From contig CAKSQT010000050.1 of the NCBI GenBank assembly GCA_934486755.1, forward strand, positions 1-13,365: a DNA stretch of 13,365 nt. The letters run 5' to 3'. Of the stretch, positions 6,968-12,711 are shown piece after piece (the stretch's first letter is position 1; each line of letters opens with the position of its first letter). A model generated the notes under the pieces. It had not been told where the DNA came from and ran no database searches. It saw only the letters and a list, made by a program, of their open reading frames with translations. This DNA is from an uncultured Eubacteriales bacterium (lineage in GTDB: Bacteria; Bacillota; Clostridia; Oscillospirales; Acutalibacteraceae). The translations under genes were made by a program, and so were the position numbers.

Positions 6968-6989
6968 AAGGACGCATATTAGCGTCCTT
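6968..6989 (+). terminator. hairpin between galE and tRNA-Arg
   Basis: AAGGACGC (6968-6975) pairs with GCGTCCTT (6982-6989) around a 6-nt loop. The sequence after it is ATAATAT, not a T run, so it may be a weak terminator or a processing/stability hairpin. tRNA-Arg begins only 7 nt later and no other promoter is apparent, so read-through from galE is likely. Confidence 0.45.
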
Positions 6990-6996
6990 ATAATAT

Positions 6997-7073
6997 CCGC
7001 CTGTGGCGCAGCTGGATAACGCAGCAGATTCCGATTCTGAAGATCGGGGGTTCGAATCCCTTCGGGCGGGCCA
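6997..7073 (+). tRNA. tRNA-Arg (anticodon CCG)
   Basis: 77-nt cloverleaf with encoded CCA. Acceptor CCGCCTG pairs with CGGGCGG, the D arm is GCGC/ACGC, and the anticodon loop TTCCGAT on CAGA/TCTG gives CCG, which reads CGG. The T arm is GGGGG-TTCGAAT-CCCTT. Mismatches at the inner D-stem pair and the outer anticodon-stem pair are seen. Probably made as the 3' part of the galE transcript. Confidence 0.93.
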
Positions 7074-7074
7074 G

Positions 7075-7105
7075 AAAAAAGCACTTGCAATGCAAGTGCT
7101 TTTTT
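7075..7105 (+). terminator. terminator after tRNA-Arg
   Basis: GCACTTG (7081-7087) pairs with CAAGTGC (7093-7099), flanked by six A and six T that extend the stem and give the U tract. It follows the tRNA CCA directly and closes the galE/tRNA-Arg unit. Confidence 0.9.
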
Positions 7106-7223
7106 CAATGTAATTCGTTCTTTTGGAACAGATTTTATTTCACATTCTGCAAACAGGACAGTTGTATTAACTTATCACCAAAATTACTGCAATGAATAAA
7201 ATAATATATAAAGAAGGTGCTTT

Positions 7224-7700
7224 ATGAACTTATTGTGTAATATTTTAAATAAGCGTGCGTGCGCAGTTGCAAACGTCAGGGGAAGCGAAAAGTATTCCGA
7301 TATTCGCGGGAAAGTATCATTTTATAATGTAAATGACGGTGTTTTGGTACGTGCAGAAATAACAGGTTTGCCTATAAACAACCGCAAATGCCAAAGTCTG
7401 ATTTTCGCATTTCATATCCACAGCGGTTCGGAATGTACAGGAACAGCGGAAGACCCGTTTTCAAACGCAGGTATGCATTATGACCCTGATGACTGTGAGC
7501 ATCCGTATCACGCAGGCGATATGCCTCCCCTGCTTGGCGCAAACGGCAAATCGTTTATGATATTTTTAACCGATAGATTTACAATAAATGAAATCATCGG
7601 CAGAACCGTCATTATTCATGCTAAACCCGATGATTTTGCAACACAGCCCTCAGGCAATTCGGGCGAGAAAATCGCGTGCGGTACTATTATGAAAACATAA
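7224..7700 (+). CDS. sodC: Cu/Zn superoxide dismutase family protein, no signal peptide
   Basis: Predicted to convert superoxide to oxygen and hydrogen peroxide at a Cu/Zn site. The metal ligands of the family are all recognisable in the 158 residues: FHIH (His 64, 66) and His 132 in VIIHAKPDDF for copper, bridging His 85 in AGMHYDP, and His 93, His 96 and Asp 99 in HPYHAGD for zinc. Cys 71 and Cys 152 match the conserved disulfide pair, and the tail GNSGEKIACGTI is the usual closing motif. The Arg that normally guides superoxide (before the IACG segment) is Lys 149 here. There is no signal peptide or lipobox, unlike most bacterial SodC, so a cytoplasmic site is inferred. AAGGTG precedes the ATG. 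No clear promoter was found in 7106-7223. Activity is not proven by sequence. Confidence 0.85.
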   Translation: MNLLCNILNKRACAVANVRGSEKYSDIRGKVSFYNVNDGVLVRAEITGLPINNRKCQSLIFAFHIHSGSECTGTAEDPFSNAGMHYDPDDCEHPYHAGDMPPLLGANGKSFMIFLTDRFTINEIIGRTVIIHAKPDDFATQPSGNSGEKIACGTIMKT

Positions 7701-7726
7701 TCTGTTGAGAGACGAACACGTTGCGG

Positions 7727-7771
7727 TTTCACTTGCCGCCTTTTATCGCCTTGCAATGACGACAAGTGAAA
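7727..7771. repeat. inverted repeat downstream of sodC
   Basis: TTTCACTTG (7727-7735) and CAAGTGAAA (7763-7771) are perfect 9-bp complements around a 27-nt loop. No T run follows. It lies 27 bp past sodC and ahead of the true terminator, so it may be an mRNA-end structure or a repeat remnant. Confidence 0.5.
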
Positions 7772-7826
7772 ATACGCCGAAAGACGCCGTTTTAGGCTGA
7801 TTCGGATTACTGCCGCTTTCCTAAAC

Positions 7827-7857
7827 AAAAAATCCTGTCAAAAGACAGGATTTTTTT
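7827..7857. terminator. bidirectional terminator between sodC and the 87-residue membrane protein gene
   Basis: Perfect stem AAAAAATCCTGTC (7827-7839) with GACAGGATTTTTT (7844-7856) and a 4-nt AAAA loop. A/T tails on both sides serve both convergent transcripts; it ends 4 bp before the stop codon of the minus-strand gene. Confidence 0.92.
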
Positions 7858-7860
7858 AAT

Positions 7861-8124
7861 TTATTTATTATTATCCGATTGCTTTTCCTCGGGAAGTTCA
7901 ACATCGTCAGGCGAAACCTTACGATAAATACCGCGAGTAATAATCTGACTGTCTGAAACCAATTTACATATTTGTTTTGATTTATTTGCCATAAAATATG
8001 TATAACGTTTGATTTTTGAAATGGTTGAAATCAGCCAAATAAGCGCTACGAGCTTAATTACCGCAACAATTCCTATAACAATCGAAATTACAACTATTGA
8101 AGTAGTGGAAAGACCGATATTCAT
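7861..8124 (-). CDS. small single-pass membrane protein, unknown function
   Basis: 87 residues. A strongly hydrophobic stretch at about residues 9-34 (VVISIVIGIVAVIKLVALIW and onward) is followed by a basic segment (SKIKRYTYFMANKSKQICK) and an acidic, hydrophilic tail ending EEKQSDNNK. This gives one membrane helix with a short, probably cytoplasmic tail. I do not recognise the family. ATG at 8124 is preferred because GGAGGT lies 6 nt upstream; an in-frame TTG at 8130 directly abuts the ribosome site. A good promoter at 8172-8200, the ribosome site and a shared terminator make it a real monocistronic gene. Confidence 0.75.
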   Translation of the reverse strand: MNIGLSTTSIVVISIVIGIVAVIKLVALIWLISTISKIKRYTYFMANKSKQICKLVSDSQIITRGIYRKVSPDDVELPEEKQSDNNK

Positions 8125-8171
8125 TGTCAAACCTCCGAAAATATTAAAATTTTACCATTACTAACAAAAGT

Positions 8172-8200
8172 ATCATACCACATAGAATTGTTTAATGCAA
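8172..8200 (-). promoter_or_regulatory. promoter of the 87-residue membrane protein gene
   Basis: On the minus strand, TTGCAT (8200-8195), a 17-nt spacer, and TATGAT (8177-8172). It leaves a leader of about 40 nt. Confidence 0.7.
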
Positions 8201-8290
8201 GGACTAATTAAATTTATAGCGTTACAGACCCAAACCCGTCGCACCTACGAAACAAAATTTTTTATAATATATTCACGTCGCTTCAAAAAG

Positions 8291-8335
8291 ACATAAAAAA
8301 TGAGTGTTCATAAGTCAAATCCGTTATGAACACTC
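8291..8335 (-). terminator. terminator of tRNA-Leu
   Basis: GAGTGTTCATAA (8302-8313) pairs with TTATGAACACTC (8324-8335), 12 bp with a 10-nt loop. On the minus strand it is followed by ATTTTTTATG. It starts 4 nt past the tRNA CCA. Confidence 0.9.
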
Positions 8336-8339
8336 GATA

Positions 8340-8423
8340 TGGTACGGGTGACAGGACTTGAACCTGCACATCGAAGACACCAGCTCCTAAGGCTGGCGCG
8401 TCTGCCAATTCCGCCACACCCGC
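8340..8423 (-). tRNA. tRNA-Leu (anticodon TAG)
   Basis: 84-nt class II tRNA with long variable arm and encoded ACCA. The anticodon loop CTTAGGA on CCAGC/GCTGG gives TAG, which reads CTA. The T arm is GCAGG-TTCAAGT-CCTGT. Acceptor GCGGGTG pairs with CACCCGT, so the end pair is G1-U72 instead of a Watson-Crick pair. Its leader and first 22 nt are repeated upstream (8568-8629), and the nearest good promoter is about 240 bp away at 8659-8687. Confidence 0.95.
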
Positions 8424-8462
8424 ATATTTGATTTTTTTAAGCAGCCGCGCCTACGCGTGACT
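8402..8462. repeat. direct repeat copy 1, overlapping the tRNA-Leu 5' end
   Basis: 61 bp identical to 8568-8629 except for one fewer T in a T run (7 versus 8). It covers nt 1-22 of the real tRNA-Leu plus 39 bp of its upstream flank, including the GC-rich GCAGCCGCGCCTACGCGTGA. Offset between copies is 166 bp. Confidence 0.95.
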
Positions 8463-8567
8463 CTTGGGGTCCCCGAAATTTATTTCGGCTTGGGGCGCCT
8501 ATAAATTTCGACCCCTGCGCCTTTGCCCTGCTTGCTTTTTCTGCCACAGGCAGCGCTCGCGGGCAAA
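8463..8567. other. 105-bp hairpin-rich insert between the two direct repeats
   Basis: GC-rich compared with its surroundings and full of dyads. GGGGT (8466-8470) and CGAAATTTA (8474-8482), separated by a 3-nt bulge, pair with TAAATTTCGACCCC (8502-8515). Inside the first half CCGAAAT/ATTTCGG can form instead. TTTGCCC (8522-8528) pairs with GGGCAAA (8561-8567), enclosing CTGCC/GGCAG (8541-8553). It has no start-stop gene of its own. It looks like a small non-coding repeat element or a structured RNA segment. Confidence 0.5.
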
Positions 8568-8589
8568 CTGCCAATTCCGCCACACCCGC
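8568..8589 (-). pseudogene. tRNA-Leu fragment (first 22 nt only)
   Basis: Identical to nt 1-22 of the intact tRNA-Leu (acceptor 5' strand and start of the D arm), after which the sequence changes to the 105-bp insert. It cannot fold into a tRNA. It would be transcribed in the leader of the intact tRNA. Confidence 0.85.
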
Positions 8590-8629
8590 ATATTTGATTT
8601 TTTTTAAGCAGCCGCGCCTACGCGTGACT
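8568..8629. repeat. direct repeat copy 2, promoter-proximal
   Basis: 62-bp copy of 8402-8462 (one extra T). It places a second tRNA-Leu 5' end and leader directly downstream of the promoter at 8659-8687, presumably the original junction. Confidence 0.95.
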
Positions 8630-8658
8630 TTTATCTGCCTAAATTAACTTGCCGTATA

Positions 8659-8687
8659 ATTTTACAGCACCGACTTTAAAAAGTCAA
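8659..8687 (-). promoter_or_regulatory. promoter for the tRNA-Leu transcript
   Basis: On the minus strand, TTGACT (8687-8682), a 17-nt spacer, and TAAAAT (8664-8659). A 6-bp dyad GACTTT/AAAGTC (8672-8685) overlaps the -35. Start predicted near 8652, giving a leader of about 230 nt because of the duplication. Confidence 0.7.
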
Positions 8688-8760
8688 GCACAATATATTC
8701 AAAAATGCATATTAAAACATATTTTGCGTTGCAATGACAATAATACTACGGGTGAATACG

Positions 8761-9273
8761 ATGGTTATACTGTTTTCAAACCGCAAAAGCGCTTATGAAA
8801 AGGAGATCATTGAAATTCTTACCGCCTGCAACGGTAATTATATCTCCGACAAAACGGTTTGCTCGGGAAAAGGCAAGCTGACCGTTATCAGCGTATATAA
8901 GCACACCGATCTTAATATCAAAACAGGCATAGCGGTCTTGCTGGATGACGGCGAACGATTTATCAAGCAAACCTTTCCCGACGGAATAACAGGAATATGT
9001 GACGATACAAACGAAACGGCGTTAAAATTATTTAAACAAAGCGGCACCCCAATAATCAGCTGCGGCGTAAATTCAAGGAACACGGTCACACTTTCCAGTA
9101 TGAGTGATAACACGGTTTTTGTGACCTTGCAACGCGCGTTAAAAGACCTGCGCGGGAACACAATAGAACCAGCGGAATACAAAATCAACACACAAAAAAA
9201 TTATTCGCCGTTTTCAATAGCCGCCTGCGTTGCAATTTTGCTTATATACGGCATAACGCCGAAGGCATTTTAA
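8761..9273 (+). CDS. uncharacterised protein with C-terminal membrane segment
   Basis: 170 residues from the ATG at 8761, chosen because GGGTGA lies about 5 nt upstream; an in-frame ATG at 8734 has no ribosome site. I do not recognise a named family. The middle holds a LTVISVYKHTDL strand region, KTGIAVLLDD, and TPIISCGVNSRNTVTLSSMS, which loosely recalls the sugar-nucleotide-ligase-like text of Mur enzymes, but no P-loop is present. Then comes SLQR-like TLQRALKDLRGNTIEPAEYK, and the tail (about 150-168, PFSIAACVAILLIYGI) is hydrophobic and could be a membrane anchor. It diverges from tRNA-Leu and its TAA interlocks with the stop of the malic enzyme gene. Codon use resembles its neighbours. 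Confidence 0.7.
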   Translation: MVILFSNRKSAYEKEIIEILTACNGNYISDKTVCSGKGKLTVISVYKHTDLNIKTGIAVLLDDGERFIKQTFPDGITGICDDTNETALKLFKQSGTPIISCGVNSRNTVTLSSMSDNTVFVTLQRALKDLRGNTIEPAEYKINTQKNYSPFSIAACVAILLIYGITPKAF

Positions 9274-10442
9274 ATTCTGTTTACCCCTGTTTTAATTGCG
9301 GCGTTTGCAACAGCTTTTGAAACAACTGCTGCTATTCTTTTATCGAATGCTTTCGGGAGTATATACTCTGCTGACAGTTCTTCGCCGCTTACAAGATCTG
9401 CAATAGCATACACAGCCGCCATTTTCATCTCATCATTAATATCTGTCGCACGAACCGAGAGCGCGCCCTTGAAAATTCCTGGAAAAACAAGGACGTTATT
9501 AATTTGATTCGGAAAATCCGAACGGCCTGTACCTACCACAAGCGCGCCGCCCTTAATTGCTTCGTCGGGCATAATTTCGGGAACAGGATTTGCCATTGCA
9601 AACACCGCCGCATTTTCAGCCATTGAACTTACCTTATCGGCAGTTACTATGTTAGGAGCGGACACGCCGATAAATATATCGGCGCCTTTTAATACATCGG
9701 CAAGACTTCCCTGCTCGTTTTGCGGATTTGTTATTTTGCTTAAACGCTTATGCGCGTCGGAAAGACCCTGCGTATTACGAGAAATGGCACCGAACTTATC
9801 ACACATAACCAAATTTTTAATTCCGAGTTTTAACAGTAATTCTCCGATAGCGGTTCCTGCGGCGCCTGCTCCGTTTATAACGCATTTAACACCGCTAAGG
9901 CTCTTCCCTACTAACTTCATTGCGTTTATTACTGCCGCACCAACACATATAGCTGTGCCGTGCTGATCGTCGTGAAACACGGGAATATCGCATTTCTCTT
10001 TCAGCTTTTTTTCAATTTCAAAACATCTCGGAGCAGAAATATCTTCAAGATTTATTCCGCCGAAACTGCCTGAAATTCTATAAACTGTATCAACGATTTC
10101 GTCAACATCGTTTGACTTTATACATATCGGAAAAGCGTCAACATCGGCGAATTCTTTAAAAAGTACGCATTTGCCCTCCATAACAGGCATACCTGCTTCG
10201 GGTCCGATATTACCGAGCCCCAAAACCGCCGAACCGTCTGTCACCACCGCTATTAAATTAGAACGGCGCGTAAGCTCGTAAGATTTCATTATATCATCGG
10301 CAATTTCAAGACACGGTTGTGCAACGCCAGGCGTATAAGCAACCGCAAGGTCGTGTGAATCCTTTACCTGTACGCGCGATTTAACCTCGATTTTACCGTT
10401 CCATTCATAATGCTTTTGTAATGCTTCTTTTTTTATATCCAT
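9270..10442 (-). CDS. NAD(P)-dependent malic enzyme (malate dehydrogenase, decarboxylating)
   Basis: Oxidatively decarboxylates malate to pyruvate and CO2 in the cytoplasm. 390 residues, the size of the short bacterial malic enzymes without a phosphotransacetylase domain. Seen: VAYTPGVAQPC with catalytic Tyr 36, MEGKCVLFKEFADVDAFP with catalytic Lys 91, metal ligands in NLEDISAPRC (Glu 133, Asp 134) and HDDQHGTAI (Asp 158/159), the NAD(P)-binding GAGAAGTA at 191-198, and FAMANPVPEI near the end of the nucleotide domain. The cofactor cannot be fixed by eye. The ATG has TAGGTG about 6 nt upstream. A possible TATACT -10 lies near 10465, without a good -35. Its last four bases overlap the opposite-strand neighbour, leaving no intergenic terminator. 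Confidence 0.95.
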   Translation of the reverse strand: MDIKKEALQKHYEWNGKIEVKSRVQVKDSHDLAVAYTPGVAQPCLEIADDIMKSYELTRRSNLIAVVTDGSAVLGLGNIGPEAGMPVMEGKCVLFKEFADVDAFPICIKSNDVDEIVDTVYRISGSFGGINLEDISAPRCFEIEKKLKEKCDIPVFHDDQHGTAICVGAAVINAMKLVGKSLSGVKCVINGAGAAGTAIGELLLKLGIKNLVMCDKFGAISRNTQGLSDAHKRLSKITNPQNEQGSLADVLKGADIFIGVSAPNIVTADKVSSMAENAAVFAMANPVPEIMPDEAIKGGALVVGTGRSDFPNQINNVLVFPGIFKGALSVRATDINDEMKMAAVYAIADLVSGEELSAEYILPKAFDKRIAAVVSKAVANAAIKTGVNRI

Positions 10443-10559
10443 TGTAACACCTACTTCCGTTAAAGTATAACATATTATCGGAAAAAATTACAGATTTTTT
10501 TGAATATCGGGTAATTTTTATCCAATAATATTTTTGAAGTATAATTTCGAGGTGTTAAA

Positions 10560-10859
10560 ATGAATACAGCAAGAAAGAAAACAGCGGCAATTATTATAAT
10601 TACGGTTACCGTTGCTATATCGGCTATAATAGTAACGGCTGGATTTGCGGTAAGCGCCAAAAAGGATTCGCCGCACGGGTGCGTGTTAAAGGCTTATGAA
10701 AACACGGTCGCGCTGTATGTTGACGGAGAGATCAAAGAGGTATATTCCGAAATAGTTCTTGATACATTACCGAAACAGGATATTGACCAGCTTGAAGCTG
10801 GAATTGCGTTTGATAACTGCGATGAGGCACGAAACGCAATAGAAGATTATGACGGATAA
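10560..10859 (+). CDS. small membrane-anchored protein, resembles the BofC C-terminal domain
   Basis: 99 residues with a basic start (MNTARKK), one hydrophobic helix at about 8-32, then a short outside domain. The segment VALYVDGEIKEVYSEIVLDT followed by LPKQDIDQLEAGIAF and ending in a conserved-looking IEDYDG recalls, from memory, the BofC C-terminal domain of Clostridia proteins, in which a beta-hairpin is followed by LP..D...L..GI and a terminal EDY. BofC modulates the SigK checkpoint in Bacillus spores, but this protein has only the small domain, so a sporulation role is not shown. GAGGTG is 5 nt upstream of the ATG. It is monocistronic and ends in the hairpin shared with atpC. Confidence 0.65.
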   Translation: MNTARKKTAAIIIITVTVAISAIIVTAGFAVSAKKDSPHGCVLKAYENTVALYVDGEIKEVYSEIVLDTLPKQDIDQLEAGIAFDNCDEARNAIEDYDG

Positions 10860-10891
10860 AAAATTCGCGACTTAAAAAGTCGGGAATTTTT
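10859..10891. terminator. bidirectional terminator between the BofC-like gene and atpC
   Basis: Arms 10859-10871 and 10879-10891 (AAATTC.CGAC with GTCG.GAATTT, one G-G mismatch) and a 7-nt loop, with A and T flanks on both sides. It overlaps the stop codons of both convergent genes and ends the ATP synthase operon. Confidence 0.8.
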
Positions 10892-11303
10892 ATATTTGAT
10901 TCAGATAATGTCGCTTTACTTTCAAACGCGTCATGGCGCGTGCAAGGGTAATTTCATTGTTGCGGTGTTCGCGTATGCCCTGTTCGTGCCTGATATTTTC
11001 CAAGGCGTGCTGGCGCGCCTGTTCGGCACGTGCTTCGTCAATATCCTCAGGCCATTCGCAAGCCTGTGAAAAAATCATAACTTCGTCAGGACGGACTTCC
11101 ATAAACCCCTCCGAAACAAAGGCAAATTTCCATTCGCCGTCAATCTTAATTTTAATCTCGCCTATTTTAAGTGCGGCAATCATTGTTTGATGGCCTTTGA
11201 GAATTCCCAATTCGCCGTCGTCGGTCTGGCAGGTAACCGCCTCAACCTCGCCTTTGTAAAACTGCTTTTCAGGAGTTATTATTTCAAGAAGAAAATTACT
11301 CAA
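10890..11303 (-). CDS. atpC: ATP synthase F1 subunit epsilon
   Basis: Part of the central stalk of the F1 motor, coupling and inhibiting rotation. 137 residues: an N-terminal beta sandwich with FLLEIITPEKQFYKGEVEAV and the hallmark GELGILKGHQTMIAAL, then a C-terminal two-helix region from about residue 88 (IDEARAEQARQHALENI). The start is TTG at 11303: GGAG lies 7 nt upstream, inside the last codons of atpD (stop at 11308), so only 4 bp separate the genes and translation is likely coupled. Last gene of the operon, followed by the hairpin at 10859-10891. Confidence 0.96.
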   Translation of the reverse strand: MSNFLLEIITPEKQFYKGEVEAVTCQTDDGELGILKGHQTMIAALKIGEIKIKIDGEWKFAFVSEGFMEVRPDEVMIFSQACEWPEDIDEARAEQARQHALENIRHEQGIREHRNNEITLARAMTRLKVKRHYLNQI

Positions 11304-11307
11304 AAAA

Positions 11308-12711
11308 TCACTCCTTTAACAAGGTTTTTGCCTTTTCCTTGGCTTCTTCAATATTTCCGACCATAGAAAACGCAAGCTCGGGCAGATCGTCAACCTCGCC
11401 GTCAACAATCTGACGGAATCCCTCAATGGTTTCTTCAACTGGGACAAATCTACCCTCCATACCCGTAAACGCTTTCGCAACGCTCATAGGCTGAGAAAGG
11501 AAATTTTGAATTTTACGCGCACGGTAAACGGTCTGTCTGTCTTCGGCGGAAAGTTCCTCCATACCGAGAATAGCAATTATATCCTTTAAATCGTTATATC
11601 TCTGCAAACATTCCTGTACCCTTCTTGCAGTCTCGTAATGCTTCTTACCGACTATTTCGGGTTCAAGTATGCGGCTGGTGGATTCAAGCGGGTCAACCGC
11701 AGGATATATACCCAATTCTGCAATAGAACGCGAAAGAACGGTAGTTGCGTCAAGATGTGTAAAAATTGTTGCAGGCGCAGGGTCGGTCAAATCGTCCGCA
11801 GGTACATAAACGGCCTGAACAGAGGTTATAGAACCGCTGTTGGTCGAAGCAATACGTTCTTCAAGGGCACCCAATTCATTCGCCAAGGTCGGTTGATAAC
11901 CGACGGCGCTCGGAAGTCTGCCCAAAAGCGCACTCACCTCATTGCCTGCCTGCACAAAACGGTAAATGTTATCTATAAACAGCAATACGTCCTGATTCTT
12001 TTCGTCACGCAGATACTCAGCCATAGTAAGTCCCGTCATTGCGACGCGCATACGGCTGCCTGACGGTTCGTTCATCTGTCCGAACGCTAATATTGATTTA
12101 TCAATAACGCCGCTTTCGGACATATCGTGTATCAGCTCGTTACCCTCACGGCTGCGCTCGCCGACACCCGTGAAAACCGAATATCCGCCGTGATTTACCG
12201 CTACGTTATGAATCATTTCCATTATCAGAACGGTTTTACCGACACCAGCACCGCCAAACAAACCGATCTTTCCGCCCTTAGCATACGGAACCAACAGGTC
12301 AATAACCTTAATTCCCGTTTCAAGAAGCTCGGTCGCGGGTTTTTGCTCGCTCAAAGACGGAGCATTTCTGTGTATAGGAAGGTAGTGATCCGCTTTGATT
12401 TCACCCCTACCGTCAATCGGTCTGCCAAGTACGTCAACTACGCGTCCGACAACGCCGTCACCCACAGGAACCTCTATGCCTTCGCCGTTGCCAGAAACCG
12501 TCATTCCGCAATAAAGGCCTTCCGTTGCTTCAAGTGCAATGGTTCTTACAACACCGTCGCCTAAATGCGCGGCAACTTCGGTATGCTTATCAGCCTCATT
12601 TATGCGCAACAAAGCGTTAATGGGCGGTTCTTTCCCACTCTCGAACCGTATATCAATAACAGGTCCGCATATTTTTATTACTTTACCGTTGAATTTATCC
12701 AAAACACTCAC
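11308..12711 (-). CDS. atpD: ATP synthase F1 subunit beta
   Basis: Catalytic subunit of the F1 hexamer. 467 residues, normal length. Walker A GGAGVGKT at 153-160, catalytic Glu 185 in GVGERSREGNE, Walker B LLFIDN with Asp 247, and ALLGRLPSAVGYQPTLANEL at 261-280. The C-terminal lever reads EELSAED (385-391), a variant of the usual DELSEED. The longest start is GTG at 12711, overlapping the atpG stop (GTGA); alternatively TTG at 12702, with GAGGTGA 5 nt upstream, would remove three residues. Both imply coupling to atpG. The sequence alone does not clearly say whether the enzyme uses protons or sodium, since that is decided by subunit c. Confidence 0.98.
   Translation of the reverse strand: MSVLDKFNGKVIKICGPVIDIRFESGKEPPINALLRINEADKHTEVAAHLGDGVVRTIALEATEGLYCGMTVSGNGEGIEVPVGDGVVGRVVDVLGRPIDGRGEIKADHYLPIHRNAPSLSEQKPATELLETGIKVIDLLVPYAKGGKIGLFGGAGVGKTVLIMEMIHNVAVNHGGYSVFTGVGERSREGNELIHDMSESGVIDKSILAFGQMNEPSGSRMRVAMTGLTMAEYLRDEKNQDVLLFIDNIYRFVQAGNEVSALLGRLPSAVGYQPTLANELGALEERIASTNSGSITSVQAVYVPADDLTDPAPATIFTHLDATTVLSRSIAELGIYPAVDPLESTSRILEPEIVGKKHYETARRVQECLQRYNDLKDIIAILGMEELSAEDRQTVYRARKIQNFLSQPMSVAKAFTGMEGRFVPVEETIEGFRQIVDGEVDDLPELAFSMVGNIEEAKEKAKTLLKE

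Noticed and set aside
6989..6994. TATAAT just before tRNA-Arg as its promoter
   Set aside because: It ends 2 nt before the mature tRNA, so transcription would start inside the gene, and no -35 lies at the right distance.
6797..7108. Minus-strand frame covering tRNA-Arg and the galE end
   Set aside because: Antisense to galE and a tRNA, spurious peptide.
8402..8629. 61-bp direct repeats as a target-site duplication or CRISPR-like array
   Set aside because: Far too long for a target-site duplication and only two copies with no further spacers; a tandem duplication with partial second unit fits better.
10540..10545. TATAAT as the -10 of the BofC-like gene
   Set aside because: The start would fall within the ribosome binding site at 10549-10554, and no -35 is present.
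11638..12564. Long plus-strand frames inside atpD
   Set aside because: Antisense shadows of a highly conserved gene, with no ribosome sites.
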